The notes beneath the pieces are model-generated. The model ran no database searches. It was not told where the DNA came from and saw only the letters and a list, made by a program, of their open reading frames with translations. The position numbers and the translations under genes are program-made. Shown here piece by piece: positions 1-9,289 of a stretch of 64,000 nucleotides of DNA. Every line of letters begins with the position of its first letter. Positions within the stretch are counted from its first letter, which is position 1. Origin of the DNA: CAVSWT01 sp963775245 (lineage in GTDB: Bacteria > Bacteroidota > Ignavibacteria > Ignavibacteriales > Ignavibacteriaceae); the NCBI GenBank assembly GCA_963775245.1, contig CAVZID010000038.1, forward strand, positions 80,761-144,760, given 5' to 3'.

Positions 1-1
1 T

Positions 2-1012
2 CTAGATACTACTCTTTCTTACCAAATGAAAGCAGCAGCCGAATTGCTTTTAAAAAGATTAAATGATTTAAAAGAAATTCTCAAACGAAAAGCGATAGAG
101 AATAAAAATACTATTTGTGTTGGAAGATCTCACGGCATTCATGCCGAACCAACAACAATGGGATTAAAATTTGCTCTCTGGTTTGAAGAATGTAAAAGAA
201 ATATTACCAGGCTTCAAAATGCAATTGAGACAATTAGTGTTGGACAAATTTCCGGCGCAGTTGGAACATTTGAACATCTCTCTCCTAAAGTTGAAGAATA
301 CGTTTGTGAAAAAATGGGATTAAAACCTGCGCCGGTTTCAACTCAAGTAATTCAGCGCGACCGCCATGCAGAATATTTAACAACATTAGCAGTAATTGGT
401 GCTTCACTTGAAAAAATTGCAATTGAGGTTCGCCATCTGCAACGTACAGAAGTTTTGGAAGCTGAAGAATATTTTTCAAAAGGGCAAAAAGGCTCTTCAG
501 CAATGCCGCATAAAAGGAATCCAATTGTAAGCGAAAGAATTGCCGGACTTGCAAGAGTGCTTAGAGGCAATGCTGTAGCAGCTATTGAAGACGTTGCTCT
601 TTGGCATGAAAGAGATATTTCACATTCTTCTGTTGAAAGAATTATTGTTCCTGATAGCTGTATAGCTATGGATTATATGCTAGACCTTGTGACCAAACTC
701 ATGGAAAAATTAATAATTTATCCCGAAAATATGATTAAGAATTTAAACATTACTCGCGGATTGGTTTTTTCACAAACAGTTTTATTAAAGCTTGTAAATA
801 AAGGTATCTCAAGAGAAGATGCATATAAGATTGTTCAGACTTCTGCGATGGATGTTTGGGCAGATCAAAATAAAAATTTAAAAGACGAATTAAAGAAATC
901 CGAAGAAGTAAAGAAATATTTATCAACCCAAGAAATCGACGATATTTTTGATAACAAAAAGATGCTGAAGAATGTTGATTATATTTTTAGCAGGACTGTT
1001 GAGAAGGATTAA
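2..1012 (+). CDS. purB: Adenylosuccinate lyase, 5'-truncated by the window edge
   Basis: Fumarase/aspartase superfamily enzyme that cleaves adenylosuccinate to AMP and SAICAR to AICAR in purine synthesis. The reading frame stays open to base 2 and encodes LDTTLSYQ before the first ATG at 26; this matches the internal DTxLxxQ segment of PurB, so that ATG is not the real start and about 90 N-terminal residues lie outside the window. Visible family motifs are GRSHGIHAEPTT (a catalytic His region) and the flexible signature loop GSSAMPHKRNP. The C-terminal ADSL domain is complete. The 253 bp after the stop contain nothing recognisable. Identification is secure; only the 5' end is missing. Confidence 0.95.
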   Translation, partial: LDTTLSYQMKAAAELLLKRLNDLKEILKRKAIENKNTICVGRSHGIHAEPTTMGLKFALWFEECKRNITRLQNAIETISVGQISGAVGTFEHLSPKVEEYVCEKMGLKPAPVSTQVIQRDRHAEYLTTLAVIGASLEKIAIEVRHLQRTEVLEAEEYFSKGQKGSSAMPHKRNPIVSERIAGLARVLRGNAVAAIEDVALWHERDISHSSVERIIVPDSCIAMDYMLDLVTKLMEKLIIYPENMIKNLNITRGLVFSQTVLLKLVNKGISREDAYKIVQTSAMDVWADQNKNLKDELKKSEEVKKYLSTQEIDDIFDNKKMLKNVDYIFSRTVEKD

Positions 1013-1265
1013 AATACAAATTTCAAAGACAAATAAACTCAGTCGCTGTTTAAAATAGAAACAAGAATATTTTTCCACATACTTCGGACTTTTCACTTGG
1101 TGGTGGATTATAAAAAGTCAAACATCGAAGGCTTTAAATTATTATGGTAAACAAAGAAAAATAAATGACCAAAATCCCTAAGGAATGATTCAGAGAAAAG
1201 AATAGTTCGAATTGAAATTGATCCGTTATGTCTTCATAAAAATTAATTTTTAGAGAAAGAAAATT

Positions 1266-1790
1266 ATGAATAAAAGAATCAGTTTTTTTGTGTTAGTGTT
1301 CAGCTTTCTATTTATGTATTCAATTTCATTGCTCGCTGCTGATGGATTAAAAGAGGGAATGAAAGCTCCGGATTTTACATTGAAAGATGCTTTCGGAAAT
1401 TCTTATACTCTGTCAAACTATAAAGATAAATCACCTGTAGTAATTTATTTCTACCCCAAAGCTGGAACACCCGGCTGTACAAAAGAAGCCTGTGGAATCA
1501 GAGATGGATTGCAAAGCTTTAAAGCAAACGGAATTAAAGTTTTTGGAATCTCTGTAGATTCAACTGCAGCTATTGACAAATTTATTTCAGATTATCATCT
1601 GGACTTCCCGCTGCTTTCTGATGCTAATAAAAAAGTAACAAGCGAATATGGAGTTTTAGGTGATAACGGAAAAGCAAAAAGGTTTACTTTTATTATAGAT
1701 AAAAAAGGAAATATTGCCAAGATTATTGAAGTACAAAATATTAGCACTCACGCAGATGAAGTGCTTGAAATAGCTTCACAGCTAAAATAG
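1266..1790 (+). CDS. Exported Bcp-type peroxiredoxin (thiol peroxidase)
   Basis: AhpC/TSA-family peroxiredoxin that reduces hydroperoxides. An N-terminal hydrophobic segment of about 25 residues ending near LLAADG looks like a signal peptide, so the enzyme probably acts in the periplasm. The PGCTKEAC motif places the peroxidatic cysteine at C71 and a likely resolving cysteine at C76, the CX4C arrangement of atypical 2-Cys Bcp/PrxQ. At 174 residues it fits Bcp plus a leader. It is transcribed alone, with the convergent exonuclease downstream. Cytoplasmic Bcp lacks a leader, so the electron donor here may differ from thioredoxin (inference). Confidence 0.88.
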   Translation: MNKRISFFVLVFSFLFMYSISLLAADGLKEGMKAPDFTLKDAFGNSYTLSNYKDKSPVVIYFYPKAGTPGCTKEACGIRDGLQSFKANGIKVFGISVDSTAAIDKFISDYHLDFPLLSDANKKVTSEYGVLGDNGKAKRFTFIIDKKGNIAKIIEVQNISTHADEVLEIASQLK

Positions 1791-1942
1791 AATTCCAACT
1801 TTTTTAAATTATTTTATTTGAATAATCTGAGTGTTCCACTGTATTCTTAATGACTTAGTAGTAAAACTTTTTTCTAAATATAAAGATGTCTCATACGATA
1901 TCCCGCGGACTTTTAAATAAAATTGATTAACTTTTAAAGAGT

Positions 1943-2695
1943 CTATGTAAACCCGAACAATTTTTTTATTAAAGCTACAGTATCTACTGGAAAATCTCTT
2001 GTGAGCATCCATTTAGCATAATCCGCATTATCAATTACCCTCTCGCCTTTATGAGAACCAAAATTAAAAATCAGTTCATTGTTTTTATTATAAAGAAACT
2101 TGCCGTTTATATCTGCTGGACGGCTGTCATTGAATGAAGAGAAAGCTGCAATTTCTTCCAGGCTGTTTCCAATATCATTGTACATTTCAGCTTGAGCTAA
2201 AAAGACCTCCATTGTAGCGCGGATATCAGCTTCGGCATTATGTGCATTTTCCAAATCTTTATGGCAATAAAATTTATATGCTGCAGTTAAGTCACGCCGT
2301 TCCTTTTTCTTGTAAATGACCATAGAATCGATAATTGAAATTCCTTCTATTTCATAATTAATTCCAGCACGGATAAATTCGTTTCTTAACAACGGCAAAT
2401 CAAAATTAATAATATTATAACCGCCAATGTCGCAGCCATGTAAAAAATCGGAAATTTCCTTTGAGCGAATTTTGAAATTTGGTTCATCTTTGACATCCGC
2501 ATTGCTTATACCGTGAATAGCAGTAGCAGCCGCCGGTATTGGCATTTCAGGATTAACTAAATATGAAAGTGTTTCTTCTTTTTTATCAGGATAAAGCTTG
2601 ATTAATGATATTTGTACAATCTTATCTTTTTGTACATCTGTACCGGTGGTTTCAAGATCAAAAAAGACTATGGGACTGGTGAGGTTTAAACGCAT
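1943..2695 (-). CDS. DnaQ-fold 3'-5' exonuclease domain protein
   Basis: RNase T/DnaQ superfamily (DEDD) exonuclease. The Exo I motif is FFDLETTGTD near residues 11-20. An Exo II-like stretch GYNIINFDLPLLRNEF lies near 92-107, and HNAEADIRATMEVF near 152-165 supplies the DEDDh histidine and aspartate. After the nuclease domain there is a short C-terminal module (about 205-245, containing FGSHKGERV and DYAKWML) similar to the small DUF3820-type tail found on such proteins in Bacteroidota. It is a stand-alone protein, not fused to a polymerase, so a role in DNA repair or nucleic-acid turnover is inferred from the family only. Confidence 0.82.
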   Translation of the reverse strand: MRLNLTSPIVFFDLETTGTDVQKDKIVQISLIKLYPDKKEETLSYLVNPEMPIPAAATAIHGISNADVKDEPNFKIRSKEISDFLHGCDIGGYNIINFDLPLLRNEFIRAGINYEIEGISIIDSMVIYKKKERRDLTAAYKFYCHKDLENAHNAEADIRATMEVFLAQAEMYNDIGNSLEEIAAFSSFNDSRPADINGKFLYNKNNELIFNFGSHKGERVIDNADYAKWMLTRDFPVDTVALIKKLFGFT

Positions 2696-2960
2696 AACGT
2701 AAAAAAATTAATTTAAATATTTTTATTTAAAATATAATCAAATGGTAGAAGTTTTACTTAATTATAATTCCCTTTTTTATAATTTCTATAATCAATATCC
2801 AACGTTAAATTTTAAGTTATACCATAAAAAGATAACATCTTTTGTAAATAACCAATGAAGCAATAAAATTTTATTGTAGAAATAAGCAGGTTTATCAAAT
2901 TCTTATTATAATAGATTACTATTTTAAATACAGTTTTCAAAATACTAAATAGAGGGAATC

Positions 2961-4280
2961 ATGCTTAAAAAACCTGAATTGCTTTCTTTAACACCTTCTG
3001 ACTTTATTGACTTCCTAAAAAAAGAGAATATCCGCAAATTTTATTTCGTCTATGATGATGTGAAAAAAAGTCTCATCACTTCACATCCCAAATTACAATC
3101 CATCGCAGATTATTTTACAAGCGATAAAAGAGATTTTATACAACATGAAGGATGGTTCTGTAAAGTTTCTGAAAATTATGATATGCTTCTTGGCGCTTTT
3201 ATTCATAGAACAAACAGAGGACAGGCTGCAGGTGGTGTTAGATACTGGGATTACGATTCCGTTGAATCTTATTTCCGGGATGGATTAAGGCTTGGTGCCG
3301 GAATGACTTTTAAAAATGCTCTTGCCGGTATATGGTGGGGCGGCGGAAAAGGAGTTATTGCTCACAATCCAAAAGTTGATAGAATGAACCTGGAAGTAAG
3401 AGAAAAAATTTATAAGGAATATGGTTCTTTTATGTCCACTTTGAACGGATGTTATGTAACAGCAGAAGATGTTGGGACAAGTGTTGAAGATATGGCAAAT
3501 GTTTTTTCGGGAACCAGGTTCACTACCTGTATACCTCCTGAGTTTGGCGGCAGCGGCAATCCTTCAATTCCTACAGCAAGAGGAATAATATCCGGAATGG
3601 AAGCAGCTTTAGAATTTTTAGGGTTAGGAACTCTTGAAGGAAAAACAGTTGCAGTTCAGGGACTAGGACATGTTGGAGAACCTTTGGTCCGGTTTTTATT
3701 TGATAAAAATGTTAAAAAAGTAGTTGCTGTAGATATAAATCCCGAACATATTAGTTCAGCAAAGAAAAAATTTGCCGACAGGAATTTTGAATGTAAATTT
3801 ATTGAAAAAAATGCTCTTAGCATCTTTAGTGAAGATTGTGTTATCTTTTCACCAAATGCAACCGGTGCTATACTGAATCCACAAACTATCCCAATGTTAA
3901 AAGCTAAAATAGTATGCGGAGCTGCTAATAATCAGCTTGAAGACATGCAAAGAGATGGAAAGACATTACACGACAAAGGAATTTATTACGTGCCGGATTT
4001 CCTAACAAACAGAATGGGAATTGTAACTTGTGCAAATGAACAATATGGGTATATAAATAATGATCCGATGATTGAAAATCATTTCAGAAGAAATTGGGAA
4101 CATTCGATATTTAATAGGACATTACAGATTTTGAAAGAATCTAAAGAAAAAAATATTCCGACCGCAGATATTGCCCTGAAGCTGGCAGACAAACTCTCCC
4201 TGGAAAATCATCCAATATTTGGTCATAGGGGAAAGCAGATTATCCAATCGTTGGTTGAGAATGAGTGGCATTTAAAATAA
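2961..4280 (+). CDS. Glu/Leu/Phe/Val dehydrogenase family enzyme
   Basis: NAD(P)-dependent amino-acid dehydrogenase that interconverts an L-amino acid and its 2-oxo acid with release or fixation of ammonia. The N-terminal dimerisation half carries GGGKGVIAHNP with the catalytic lysine. The C-terminal Rossmann half has GKTVAVQGLGHVGEP near residues 228-242 followed by an acidic VAVDIN strand end. At 439 residues it is longer than leucine dehydrogenase (about 365) and near glutamate dehydrogenase, with an extra N-terminal section of about 60 residues. The exact substrate cannot be read from the sequence; the WWGGGKG context leans towards a Leu/Val-type enzyme. It is a single-gene unit. Confidence 0.85.
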   Translation: MLKKPELLSLTPSDFIDFLKKENIRKFYFVYDDVKKSLITSHPKLQSIADYFTSDKRDFIQHEGWFCKVSENYDMLLGAFIHRTNRGQAAGGVRYWDYDSVESYFRDGLRLGAGMTFKNALAGIWWGGGKGVIAHNPKVDRMNLEVREKIYKEYGSFMSTLNGCYVTAEDVGTSVEDMANVFSGTRFTTCIPPEFGGSGNPSIPTARGIISGMEAALEFLGLGTLEGKTVAVQGLGHVGEPLVRFLFDKNVKKVVAVDINPEHISSAKKKFADRNFECKFIEKNALSIFSEDCVIFSPNATGAILNPQTIPMLKAKIVCGAANNQLEDMQRDGKTLHDKGIYYVPDFLTNRMGIVTCANEQYGYINNDPMIENHFRRNWEHSIFNRTLQILKESKEKNIPTADIALKLADKLSLENHPIFGHRGKQIIQSLVENEWHLK

Positions 4281-4330
4281 GTAAAATAATATTCTTGGAA
4301 TAACAAGGAACTGTAATAAAGTAAAACCAA

Positions 4331-4359
4331 AGATGACATCTTATTAAAAGATGTCATCT
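4331..4359 (+). terminator. 12-bp perfect hairpin after the amino-acid dehydrogenase
   Basis: AGATGACATCTT (4331-4342) and its exact complement (4348-4359) enclose a 5-nt loop, 51 bases past the dehydrogenase stop. No U-tract follows, so it may stabilise the 3' end rather than terminate on its own. Confidence 0.45.
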
Positions 4360-4449
4360 ATAAAAACCTTGGTATTTAATCTAATCTTCATCCTCAATTA
4401 TAAAATGATCTGCCTACCTCTATGTGAATTGAGTTAAATTTATTCTAGG

Positions 4450-4485
4450 CTGTCATGAACCATTTCATGACAGGACATGATTTTT
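4450..4485 (+). terminator. Second hairpin with trailing T-run in the convergent gap
   Basis: CTGTCATGAA (4450-4459) pairs perfectly with TTCATGACAG (4464-4473) around a 4-nt loop; a T5 run follows at about 4481. It sits between the convergent dehydrogenase and the 4526 gene and fits an intrinsic terminator reading rightward. Confidence 0.45.
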
Positions 4486-4525
4486 AATGCTTGGACACGA
4501 AGTGGTTCGTAGCCACCAGAAAAAT

Positions 4526-5029
4526 TTAATCATCCTTCCCTTTTAACATTTTATACAATCCATATCCAAGAACTGATAACCCAATAATTCCTCCGGTGGT
4601 CTTCAATACTTTGGAGTTGGCGATGCTTTCAAGACTCATTCCCCCGCCTATCTGTTTTAAATCATTGTCACTATAAATTGAACTCATAAATTCAACTCTA
4701 TCCTTATGAGTTTTAAATGTTACAGTAATATTTGAATTATCACGAACAGGAGTAAATTTCACTGCACATTTTTCTTCATCGTTTTCATCCATGTTTTCAA
4801 TATTTTCAAATTCCCATCTTCCGTTAAAGACTGAGTATGTTACAGTGCTTCTTCTTTCTCTTGAAAATAATGGATCTTTAAAAACCAGAACTTCTTTGCC
4901 TTTTTCATTTATTATGGTTTTAGATTTTGCTTCTTCTTGTGTTATTTCAGAGGATTCGTTTTCAAGTGAATCTTTTAGCTTCTGAACTTCTTTTGCTTTT
5001 TGACTTAAAATTTCTCTTGTCTTTGACAT
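4526..5029 (-). CDS. Unknown small protein with C-terminal membrane anchor
   Basis: No family recognised. The first 50 residues are highly charged and probably coiled-coil. A middle part (about 55-125) alternates beta-prone segments and acidic stretches. The last 25 residues form a single hydrophobic helix (GGIIGLSVLGYGLYKML) ending in KGKDD, which suggests a tail-anchored protein with most of its mass in the cytoplasm. A good ribosome-binding site (GGAG, 7 bases upstream) supports the start. It is followed by the vanX-like gene on the same strand after about 65 bp, so the next unit upstream is separate. Function unknown. Confidence 0.65.
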   Translation of the reverse strand: MSKTREILSQKAKEVQKLKDSLENESSEITQEEAKSKTIINEKGKEVLVFKDPLFSRERRSTVTYSVFNGRWEFENIENMDENDEEKCAVKFTPVRDNSNITVTFKTHKDRVEFMSSIYSDNDLKQIGGGMSLESIANSKVLKTTGGIIGLSVLGYGLYKMLKGKDD

Positions 5030-5094
5030 TTATTTTCTCCTATTACATTTCAATAATTATCGTAAAATATCTAATGAAATATCAATAAAATAAA

Positions 5095-5811
5095 TCATTT
5101 ATTTAAATGGCTTAATTGATCAAAACTCAAATCAAGCAGCTCGTAATTTTTCCATCCGTTAAAATCAAAATGCCACCATTCGTATTGGTAATTTTTAAAA
5201 CCATGTTTTTCCATAACTGTTTTTAATATGCGTCTATTCTTGATTACATCTGCCGGTAAATTATTATAAGTTGAATATGCTTTCTCTGTAAAATCATCAA
5301 AAGGAGTCGGCATATTCAACTCTTTCCCTGTTGTCAGGTCAATCAAAGTTAAATCAACCGCACATCCTCTATTGTGACGGCTGCCTCTCCATGCCGAAGC
5401 AACATAAGTAGTATCCTTATAATTTTCATAAAATTCTACTGTTACACTGTATGGACGGTAAGCATCAAAAATTTTCAAGCCCAGGCTATCTTTCACCAAT
5501 TCCTTTTGAACTTGTAGTAAAGCATAAGCTGCCGGTTGTCTTAAATAAGCCACTGCAGAATCATAAACATTTTTTCCCAAAAAATTATTAGTAGTTGCAT
5601 ATCTAATATCAAGCTTTATCCCGGGAATTAACTCTTCAAGGTTAATTAGCTTATTCGTGCTGTCTTCTTCAATCAGATTTTTATAATCAGATATATTATT
5701 AATAACACTTAATCCATATTTATTTTTTTCTGAGTTTTGTGAATAGACAGAAATGGAATAGATAAATAAAAAAACAAATAGTGATTGAAATATAAGTTTG
5801 ACAAACTTCAT
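5095..5811 (-). CDS. D-alanyl-D-alanine dipeptidase, VanX/DdpX family, exported
   Basis: Peptidase M15D zinc enzyme that hydrolyses D-Ala-D-Ala dipeptide. It has a signal peptide (hydrophobic residues 5-24). LDIRYATTNNFLG and FDAYRPY are the conserved substrate-pocket segments. Zinc ligands are the His and Asp of SRHNRGCAVDLT and the His of EWWHFDF, whose Glu is the catalytic base. The 238-residue length equals VanX plus leader. No vanA/vanH ligase or dehydrogenase is nearby, so this is more likely peptidoglycan D-Ala-D-Ala salvage than glycopeptide resistance (inference). Confidence 0.88.
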   Translation of the reverse strand: MKFVKLIFQSLFVFLFIYSISVYSQNSEKNKYGLSVINNISDYKNLIEEDSTNKLINLEELIPGIKLDIRYATTNNFLGKNVYDSAVAYLRQPAAYALLQVQKELVKDSLGLKIFDAYRPYSVTVEFYENYKDTTYVASAWRGSRHNRGCAVDLTLIDLTTGKELNMPTPFDDFTEKAYSTYNNLPADVIKNRRILKTVMEKHGFKNYQYEWWHFDFNGWKNYELLDLSFDQLSHLNK

Positions 5812-6097
5812 AATTTTCTCTTTACATTGAAAATAACTTTGATAAATATATTAAAATTTAAGAAACATCATATTATCATATCTAATAATTCAGTCCGTCT
5901 GCCTAGTTCTCGTATTTGGTTTCACAAACACTTTTAAATAAAAAGAATTTTACTATATTGCAGCTTCATTTAGAGTCTTTAACCTGGTGATTTCGTTCAA
6001 TTTAGTACCATATAATTATATTTATTTATGACGAAACATTTTATAGGTTTGCAGAGTCTGAAATGACAATAATTACTCTCATAAAACAAAAGAATGT

Positions 6098-8170
6098 ATG
6101 AAAAAAATCATTTTATTAAGCGCTATTTTCATAGTGGCAGGCCTATTTGTAACACATACAAACAGCATTTCTGATAAAAATATTTCAAATAAGGATACTC
6201 TTTCACTTGTTGAACCGGCAAAATATTATTCAACTGTTGACGAATGGATTTCAACAATATTGTCCCGTTACCATTATAGAAAACTTCCTTTGAATGATTC
6301 CCTATCTTCAGTTATACTTGATAGATATATAAAAACATTAGACTATAACAAAGTTTATTTTTTACAATCTGATATAGATGAGTTTAACAAGTACCGGTTT
6401 AAACTTGATGATGATATTAAATCCGGAGATGTGCATCCGGCTTATGATATTTTTAATAGGTTCAAGCAAAGAATTATTGAGCGGACGGAATATGCTGACA
6501 AGTTATTAGATAAAGAATTCGATTTTAAAAAAGATGAAAAATTACTAATTAAAAGAGATGATGCACCATGGCCTAAAAGTATAGATGAGCAAAATGAAAT
6601 TTGGAGAAAGAGAATAAAGAATGATGCATTGACGTACATTTTAACAGGCAAAGATTGGAAAACTGCTTCAAGCAATCTAAAAAAACGTTATGATAATTTT
6701 CAGAAAAATGTACTTCAATATAAAAGTGAAGACGTTTTTCAATTATATATGAATTCATATACCGAAGCTTTAGATCCACATACAAATTATTTATCACCTA
6801 TTACTTCTGATAATTTTAAAATTGATATGAGCCTTTCATTGGAAGGTATAGGTGCCCAGCTTCAGCAAGATGACGATTACACAAAAGTGCATGAAATTAT
6901 TCCCGGCGGGCCTGCTTATAAAAGCAAGCTGCTACACCAGGACGATAAGATAATCGGTGTTGCTCAAGGTGATACCGGTGAAATGGTTGATGTTATCGGC
7001 TGGAGAATTACAGATGTTGTTCAGTTAATCCGCGGACCAAAAGGTTCAACAGTAAGGCTTCAAATTTTAGAAGCAGAAGATGGAGCAAATGCACTTCCAA
7101 AAGAAATAAAAATTGTGCGCGACAAGGTTAAGCTTGAAGAACAATCTGCTAAGAGTGATATTATCGATATAAAAAATAATAATAAAAATTATAAGCTTGG
7201 CGTAATTAACATTCCAAAATTTTATGTCGATTTTGACGCTGAACAAAAAGGAGTTAAAGATTACAAAAGCACAACTCGCGATGTTAAAAAATTAATTGCA
7301 GGGTTAGAAAAAGAAAAGGTGGATGGAATTATAATTGACCTTCGCAACAACGGAGGCGGCGCTTTGAATGAAGCAATTGATTTGACAGGCTTATTCATTA
7401 AAGATGGGCCTGTTGTTCAGGTTAAAAATGCTGATGGAAAAATAGATGAAGGTGATGATCCTGACCCGAACATCTTTTATAACGGGCCTTTGGCTGTATT
7501 GGTTAATAGGTTCAGCGCTTCAGCTTCAGAAATTTTCACTGGTGCAATTCAGGATTACGGAAGAGGAATAATTGTAGGCGAAAATACATATGGTAAAGGG
7601 ACAGTTCAAAATTTAATTGATTTGAATAGAGTTATACCAGGCCAAAAAGAAAAGCTTGGACAACTAAAATTGACAATTGCAAAATATTATAGGATAACTG
7701 GCGGCAGCACACAAAACAAAGGCATAATCCCGGATATTGAATTTCCTTCTGCATTTAGCGCAAAAGAATATGGAGAAAGTTCAGAACCAAGTGCATTGCC
7801 GTGGGACCATATCCAACCTACTTCTTATAATAAATATCAAGACCTCTCAGGTATAATTCCGGAATTGTTAAAGAAGCATAAAGAAAGGTTTAATAAAAGT
7901 CCGGAATATGATTATTTGATGGAAGGCATTGAAGAATATAAAGAAGCTCATGACAAAAAATATGTTTCATTAAATGAAGCAGAAAGAAAAAAAGAAAAAG
8001 AAGATCTTGACGAAAAAAGATTCCAAAGAGAAAATGAAAGAAGAAAAATTCAAGGATTAACATTATTAAAAAAAGGTGAAAAGCCTGCAGCAGATGATTC
8101 CAAATACGATCCGATTTTAGATGAGACCGGACAAATTTTAGCTAACCTTATTCAATCAACTGTCGGCTGA
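6098..8170 (+). CDS. prc: Tail-specific (carboxy-terminal processing) protease
   Basis: S41-family protease that degrades periplasmic proteins from unstructured C termini. A signal sequence covers residues 1-22. The N-terminal domain of about 200 residues with YFLQSDIDEF is typical of long Prc/Tsp. A PDZ domain lies around 245-335 (SLEGIGAQL). The Ser-Lys dyad is S475 in the SASASEIF motif (473-480) and K500 in YGKGTVQ, 25 residues apart as in E. coli Prc. A DUF3340-like C-terminal helical region is rich in Glu and Lys. At 690 residues it matches the Tsp class rather than short CtpA. Single-gene unit. Confidence 0.93.
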   Translation: MKKIILLSAIFIVAGLFVTHTNSISDKNISNKDTLSLVEPAKYYSTVDEWISTILSRYHYRKLPLNDSLSSVILDRYIKTLDYNKVYFLQSDIDEFNKYRFKLDDDIKSGDVHPAYDIFNRFKQRIIERTEYADKLLDKEFDFKKDEKLLIKRDDAPWPKSIDEQNEIWRKRIKNDALTYILTGKDWKTASSNLKKRYDNFQKNVLQYKSEDVFQLYMNSYTEALDPHTNYLSPITSDNFKIDMSLSLEGIGAQLQQDDDYTKVHEIIPGGPAYKSKLLHQDDKIIGVAQGDTGEMVDVIGWRITDVVQLIRGPKGSTVRLQILEAEDGANALPKEIKIVRDKVKLEEQSAKSDIIDIKNNNKNYKLGVINIPKFYVDFDAEQKGVKDYKSTTRDVKKLIAGLEKEKVDGIIIDLRNNGGGALNEAIDLTGLFIKDGPVVQVKNADGKIDEGDDPDPNIFYNGPLAVLVNRFSASASEIFTGAIQDYGRGIIVGENTYGKGTVQNLIDLNRVIPGQKEKLGQLKLTIAKYYRITGGSTQNKGIIPDIEFPSAFSAKEYGESSEPSALPWDHIQPTSYNKYQDLSGIIPELLKKHKERFNKSPEYDYLMEGIEEYKEAHDKKYVSLNEAERKKEKEDLDEKRFQRENERRKIQGLTLLKKGEKPAADDSKYDPILDETGQILANLIQSTVG

Positions 8171-8195
8171 TTGGGAAATATTCAGGAGAATGTAC

Positions 8196-8315
8196 AATGC
8201 TGTCTCAAAAGTAATTTATAATGTTACACTTAGTTTATTGAAGTGTAAATTTCATTTAACGAAATCAGTCTTCAACAAGCTTAGACTGACAAGTTCTAAT
8301 TTTTGAGACAGTATT
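8196..8315. repeat. 120-bp structured inverted-repeat element (MITE-like or terminator)
   Basis: Outer 15-bp inverted repeats (8196-8210 with 8301-8315, centred on CTGTCTCAAAA, one G-U position) enclose two further hairpins: TTACACTT (8224-8231) with AAGTGTAA (8241-8248), and TCAGTCT (8265-8271) with AGACTGA (8283-8289). The layout is a three-way cloverleaf. It lies between the convergent prc and 8360 genes, so it could act as a two-way terminator. The CTGTCTCAAAA termini also resemble the ends of some insertion sequences, which would make it a MITE. Confidence 0.55.
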
Positions 8316-8359
8316 CATTCTTATATCAATCAAATCTTCAATGTTACGATAATTAAGTT

Positions 8360-9073
8360 TTAAGCCGCTAATTGAGCCATCAATTTTCTTTTTGCAATTG
8401 GAAAAATTGTTTCTGAAAAAGGAAAATCAAGTTCAGTGTTGCAAATGTATGTAGCCGGGTTTGGAAAGTTATCAAATTCTTTTATCAACTCTATTTTAAT
8501 TGACTCAGGAGATTTTTCAATCAAAGCATTTTCCAATGCCTTAATAAATTTAGTTTTTAATGCGCGGTATCTTTCTTTATCTGAAGATAACAGAGAACAT
8601 TCAAATTGATGAATTTGTAATATTGATTCGATGTTATCAGGTATTAAAAAATAACCTTCACTTTTATATATTGGAATAACGCCGACTTGTTTTACTTCCA
8701 AATTATTTTCAACAAATTCATGAATCGCTAATCCTTCTTCAATGACTTCTTTTATTTTAGGAAGCGACCACTCAATAAGTTTAAATAAGAATTCGATATT
8801 TGTATCTATTGTTTCAGTCTTTTCAAAAATGACATGCTTGCTTTTTAGATCGTATTCTTTAATCTTTTTTGGGAAAGATACTTCAAGATTATTTTTCTGC
8901 TTTAGAATGTCTTGAAGCTGGTTTACAAGGTTGATAATATCAGTTAGTGATGGGTATAATCTTTTCTTATTAAATTCTAATTGATATGCTTTTAATCCGC
9001 TAAGAACCTTATATTGATTGATTTCGAAATCAATATCGCTTGAAATAAAATTTTCTAAACTTAACCCGTTCAT
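8360..9073 (-). CDS. Unknown conserved-looking cytoplasmic protein
   Basis: 237 residues, mostly helical with heptad-like stretches (residues 25-75 and 90-125), no signal peptide, no membrane segment and no catalytic motif that I recognise. It ends in KRKLMAQLAA. A GAGG ribosome-binding site lies 5-8 bases before the start. It is preceded on the same strand by the ALDH gene across a 216-bp gap that contains a hairpin, so it is probably an independent unit. Function unknown. Confidence 0.6.
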   Translation of the reverse strand: MNGLSLENFISSDIDFEINQYKVLSGLKAYQLEFNKKRLYPSLTDIINLVNQLQDILKQKNNLEVSFPKKIKEYDLKSKHVIFEKTETIDTNIEFLFKLIEWSLPKIKEVIEEGLAIHEFVENNLEVKQVGVIPIYKSEGYFLIPDNIESILQIHQFECSLLSSDKERYRALKTKFIKALENALIEKSPESIKIELIKEFDNFPNPATYICNTELDFPFSETIFPIAKRKLMAQLAA

Positions 9074-9221
9074 ATTTACCTCGTTTTATATTAACAAGTA
9101 TTTCTATAAGAAATTGGCAACTATTATACCAACGAGAATATTTAATTATTTAGTTAAATATTAGCTATAGGAAAGTTTTTTAATTTAATGTGAGTGGAAT
9201 TTATTAGATTTCTTAAGTCAT

Positions 9222-9251
9222 AACTACTCCCAACTAAAGTTAGGAGTAGTT
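9222..9251 (-). terminator. Hairpin downstream of the ALDH7 gene
   Basis: AACTACTCC (9222-9230) pairs with GGAGTAGTT (9243-9251). AAC/GTT continue the stem past one mismatch, closing a 4-nt TAAA loop. It lies about 40 bp after the ALDH stop in the direction of transcription. There is no clear U-tract. Confidence 0.4.
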
Positions 9252-9289
9252 TAAAGTAATTTTAATGTAATAAGAGTGTGATATAAATT

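Noticed and set aside
26..28. ATG at 26 as the true start of purB
   Set aside because: The frame is open to the window edge and the residues before it (LDTTLSYQ) match the conserved interior of PurB, so the gene begins outside the window.
1809..2012. 67-residue open frame on the minus strand
   Set aside because: It overlaps the 3' end of the exonuclease gene in another frame, has no ribosome-binding site and no recognisable sequence.
5095..5811. Glycopeptide-resistance cluster around the VanX-like gene
   Set aside because: No D-Ala-D-Lac ligase, dehydrogenase or two-component VanRS genes are adjacent. Salvage of D-Ala-D-Ala is the simpler reading.
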